From contig NZ_CAAKNY010000042.1 of assembly GCF_901212495.1 (NCBI RefSeq), positions 4-15,668 of the forward strand: a stretch of 15,665 nt of DNA, in the 5' to 3' direction. Source of the DNA: Collinsella aerofaciens. Its GTDB lineage: Bacteria > Actinomycetota > Coriobacteriia > Coriobacteriales > Coriobacteriaceae. This document shows positions 14,683 through 15,665 of this stretch, piece by piece; the first letter of the stretch is position 1, and each line of letters starts with the position of its first letter. The notes beneath the pieces are model-generated. The model was not told where the DNA came from, did no database searches, and worked only from the letters and a program-made list of their open reading frames with translations. The translations under genes and the position numbers were made by a program.

Positions 14683-15558
14683 ATGAACAAGCCGAGTGTT
14701 TCTGCTGGCGTCGTTGCCGGCGTTGCCCTGGGAGCTGCGGCGCTTGGTGCGGCCGCCGTCGCTGTTCATGCTGCCTGCCTGCAGGTTGCGCGAACCCGCA
14801 ATGGGCTGGCGCGTGTGAAGCGCGTGCACGCTGAGAGCGGCGATGAGATTCGCGTGCTGGTGCAAGGCGGCGTCTACCAAAGCGCGAGTTACGTTGGCGA
14901 GCGTTGGGCAGAGCCCGTCTTTGCGTACTATCGTGCGTTTGACGACGTGTTTGAGGCCGAGGATGCAATGCGCGACGCTTATGGTCACGGCGTCGACCGC
15001 ATGCTTATGCTAGGCGGCGGCGGGTTTGCCTATCCCAAATTTGCGCTGATGTCGCACGAGGGCCTGCGCATGGACGTTATCGAGTATGACGGAGAGGTAA
15101 CGCGCTTGGCGCGCCGTTGGTTCTACCTGGATGAGCTGGAGCACGCGGTGGGCGATCGCCTGCGAGTGATTACCGCTGAGGCTCGCTCGTATCTGGGTGT
15201 GACGAGCGTGGGCCATCGTCGCTACGACGTGGTCGTGAGCGATTGCTTTGGCGGTGCTGAGCCCGTACGCGAGCTGGCGACGATTGAGGCGCTGCGTTTG
15301 GTGCGAGGCAGCCTGAACCCCGGGGGTATCTACGTGGCCAATATCGTGAGCGCAAACGAGGGGAGCGATGTGACGTTCCTGCGCGACTGCGCTGCCACGG
15401 CACTCGAGGTATTCGCCCACGCCTGGGTGGTCCCATGTGGCGATGCGGAGTTCGGCGGCGAGGGGAACTACCTGCTCATCGCCAGCGACGGCGACTACGC
15501 CTTTGCCGAAGCCGTGCCCTTCGACACCGACTTCCTCGGCGCTGCTCTCCACGACTAG
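14683..15558 (+). CDS. Spermidine-synthase-like / SAM-methyltransferase-fold protein with N-terminal membrane helix
   Basis: The 291-residue protein begins with a hydrophobic Ala/Val/Gly-rich helix (about 8-33) that could be a membrane anchor. The rest is a Rossmann fold of the polyamine aminopropyltransferase type: GGVYQSASYVGERW (62-75), LMLGGGGFAYPKF (108-120), DVIEYDGEVTRLARRWF (131-147, with Glu134 at the ribose-binding position), then YDVVVSDCFGG (181-191). True spermidine synthases usually have D-x-x-D-P at the last site, which is lost here. The substrate is therefore uncertain, and a methyltransferase or an orphan enzyme is as likely as a spermidine synthase. AAGGAG at 14671-14676 lies in the last codons of elp3, and ATG follows the elp3 TAG directly, so translation is probably coupled. 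That coupling hints at a shared pathway, but nothing in the residues proves it. Confidence 0.78.
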   Translation: MNKPSVSAGVVAGVALGAAALGAAAVAVHAACLQVARTRNGLARVKRVHAESGDEIRVLVQGGVYQSASYVGERWAEPVFAYYRAFDDVFEAEDAMRDAYGHGVDRMLMLGGGGFAYPKFALMSHEGLRMDVIEYDGEVTRLARRWFYLDELEHAVGDRLRVITAEARSYLGVTSVGHRRYDVVVSDCFGGAEPVRELATIEALRLVRGSLNPGGIYVANIVSANEGSDVTFLRDCAATALEVFAHAWVVPCGDAEFGGEGNYLLIASDGDYAFAEAVPFDTDFLGAALHD

Positions 15559-15579
15559 CCTATTGGGAGTAGTCAATTT

Positions 15580-15665
15580 GGGACGGGGCTATTTTAGCTA
15601 CCCAAGCAGGTAGCGCGAATGGGTTGGCCGATTGGCGGCAGGGGTAGCTAAAATAGCCCCGTCCC
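15580..15665. repeat. Palindromic element with perfect 24-bp arms at the window end
   Basis: The left arm (15580-15603, starting GGGACGGGGC and containing TATTTTAGCTA) is exactly complementary to 15642-15665, the last base of the window; 38 bp lie between. The core GCTACC (15597-15602) can also pair with GGTAGC at 15609-15614, and GGTAGC recurs in the right arm at 15643-15648, so two alternative hairpins compete. It follows the last gene by 21 bp. It could be a terminator-like structure for that gene or a REP/MITE-type repeat. The arms may extend past the window. Confidence 0.75.

Noticed and set aside
12682..14988. 768-codon minus-strand open frame opposite elp3
   Set aside because: The sense strand has unmistakable Elp3 motifs throughout; the antisense product is a His/Arg/Ala-rich shadow spanning two real genes.
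14683..15558. True spermidine synthase (speE)
   Set aside because: The expected D-x-x-D-P active-site segment is replaced by DCFGG and a membrane helix is present, so only fold-level similarity is claimed.

Overview
The window reads as a chromosomal segment of a GC-rich, gut-type anaerobic bacterium. I infer a member of the Coriobacteriia, probably close to Collinsella. The grounds are the strong G/C preference at third codon positions, the strong AAGGAGG-type ribosome binding sites, the fermentative microcompartment enzymes and a possible leaderless actinobacterial-style start. This assignment comes from general character, not from any database match. No rRNA, tRNA, CRISPR array, transposase or phage gene is visible.

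Region 1 (1-5921, + strand) looks like one transcription unit. It encodes a hexameric microcompartment (BMC-H) shell protein, a CoA-acylating aldehyde dehydrogenase with a Cys-rich C-terminal linker and a terminal amphipathic helix that looks like an encapsulation tag, a DUF4037 protein (nucleotidyltransferase-like), a DUF4125 protein, a MerR-family regulator with a GyrI-like effector domain, and an iron-dependent alcohol dehydrogenase. A hairpin terminator follows. The two dehydrogenases would interconvert acyl-CoA, aldehyde and alcohol with NAD(H) recycling, the usual core of a metabolosome. No signature enzyme and no pentameric vertex protein lies in the window.

Region 2 (5961-10785, - strand) holds a Ski2-like DExH RNA helicase, a 121-bp imperfect palindromic intergenic element, a divergent TrmB-like tRNA guanine-N7 methyltransferase with a C-terminal extension, and a Trm9/ABH8-like SAM methyltransferase that begins at a GTG codon. 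RNA metabolism is the common theme.

Region 3 (11053-12760, + strand) is a two-gene unit: a membrane-anchored Xre-type regulator overlapping by ATGA with a membrane-anchored DUF4097 beta-repeat protein. A perfect 12-bp-stem terminator ends it. The divergent intergenic region before it holds a second dyad element.

Region 4 (12775-15665, + strand) begins with a bacterial Elp3 (radical SAM plus GNAT; U34 carboxymethylation of tRNA). It abuts, with no spacer, a spermidine-synthase-like Rossmann protein with an N-terminal membrane helix. The window ends inside or at the edge of a third palindromic element with perfect 24-bp arms.

The most notable inference is that Elp3 and a Trm9-like methyltransferase sit about 2 kb apart. 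In eukaryotes these act in sequence to make mcm5U34, so this genome may carry a bacterial version of the pathway. The second notable point is the minimal BMC operon with its unusual aldehyde dehydrogenase tail and the embedded DUF4037/DUF4125 pair.
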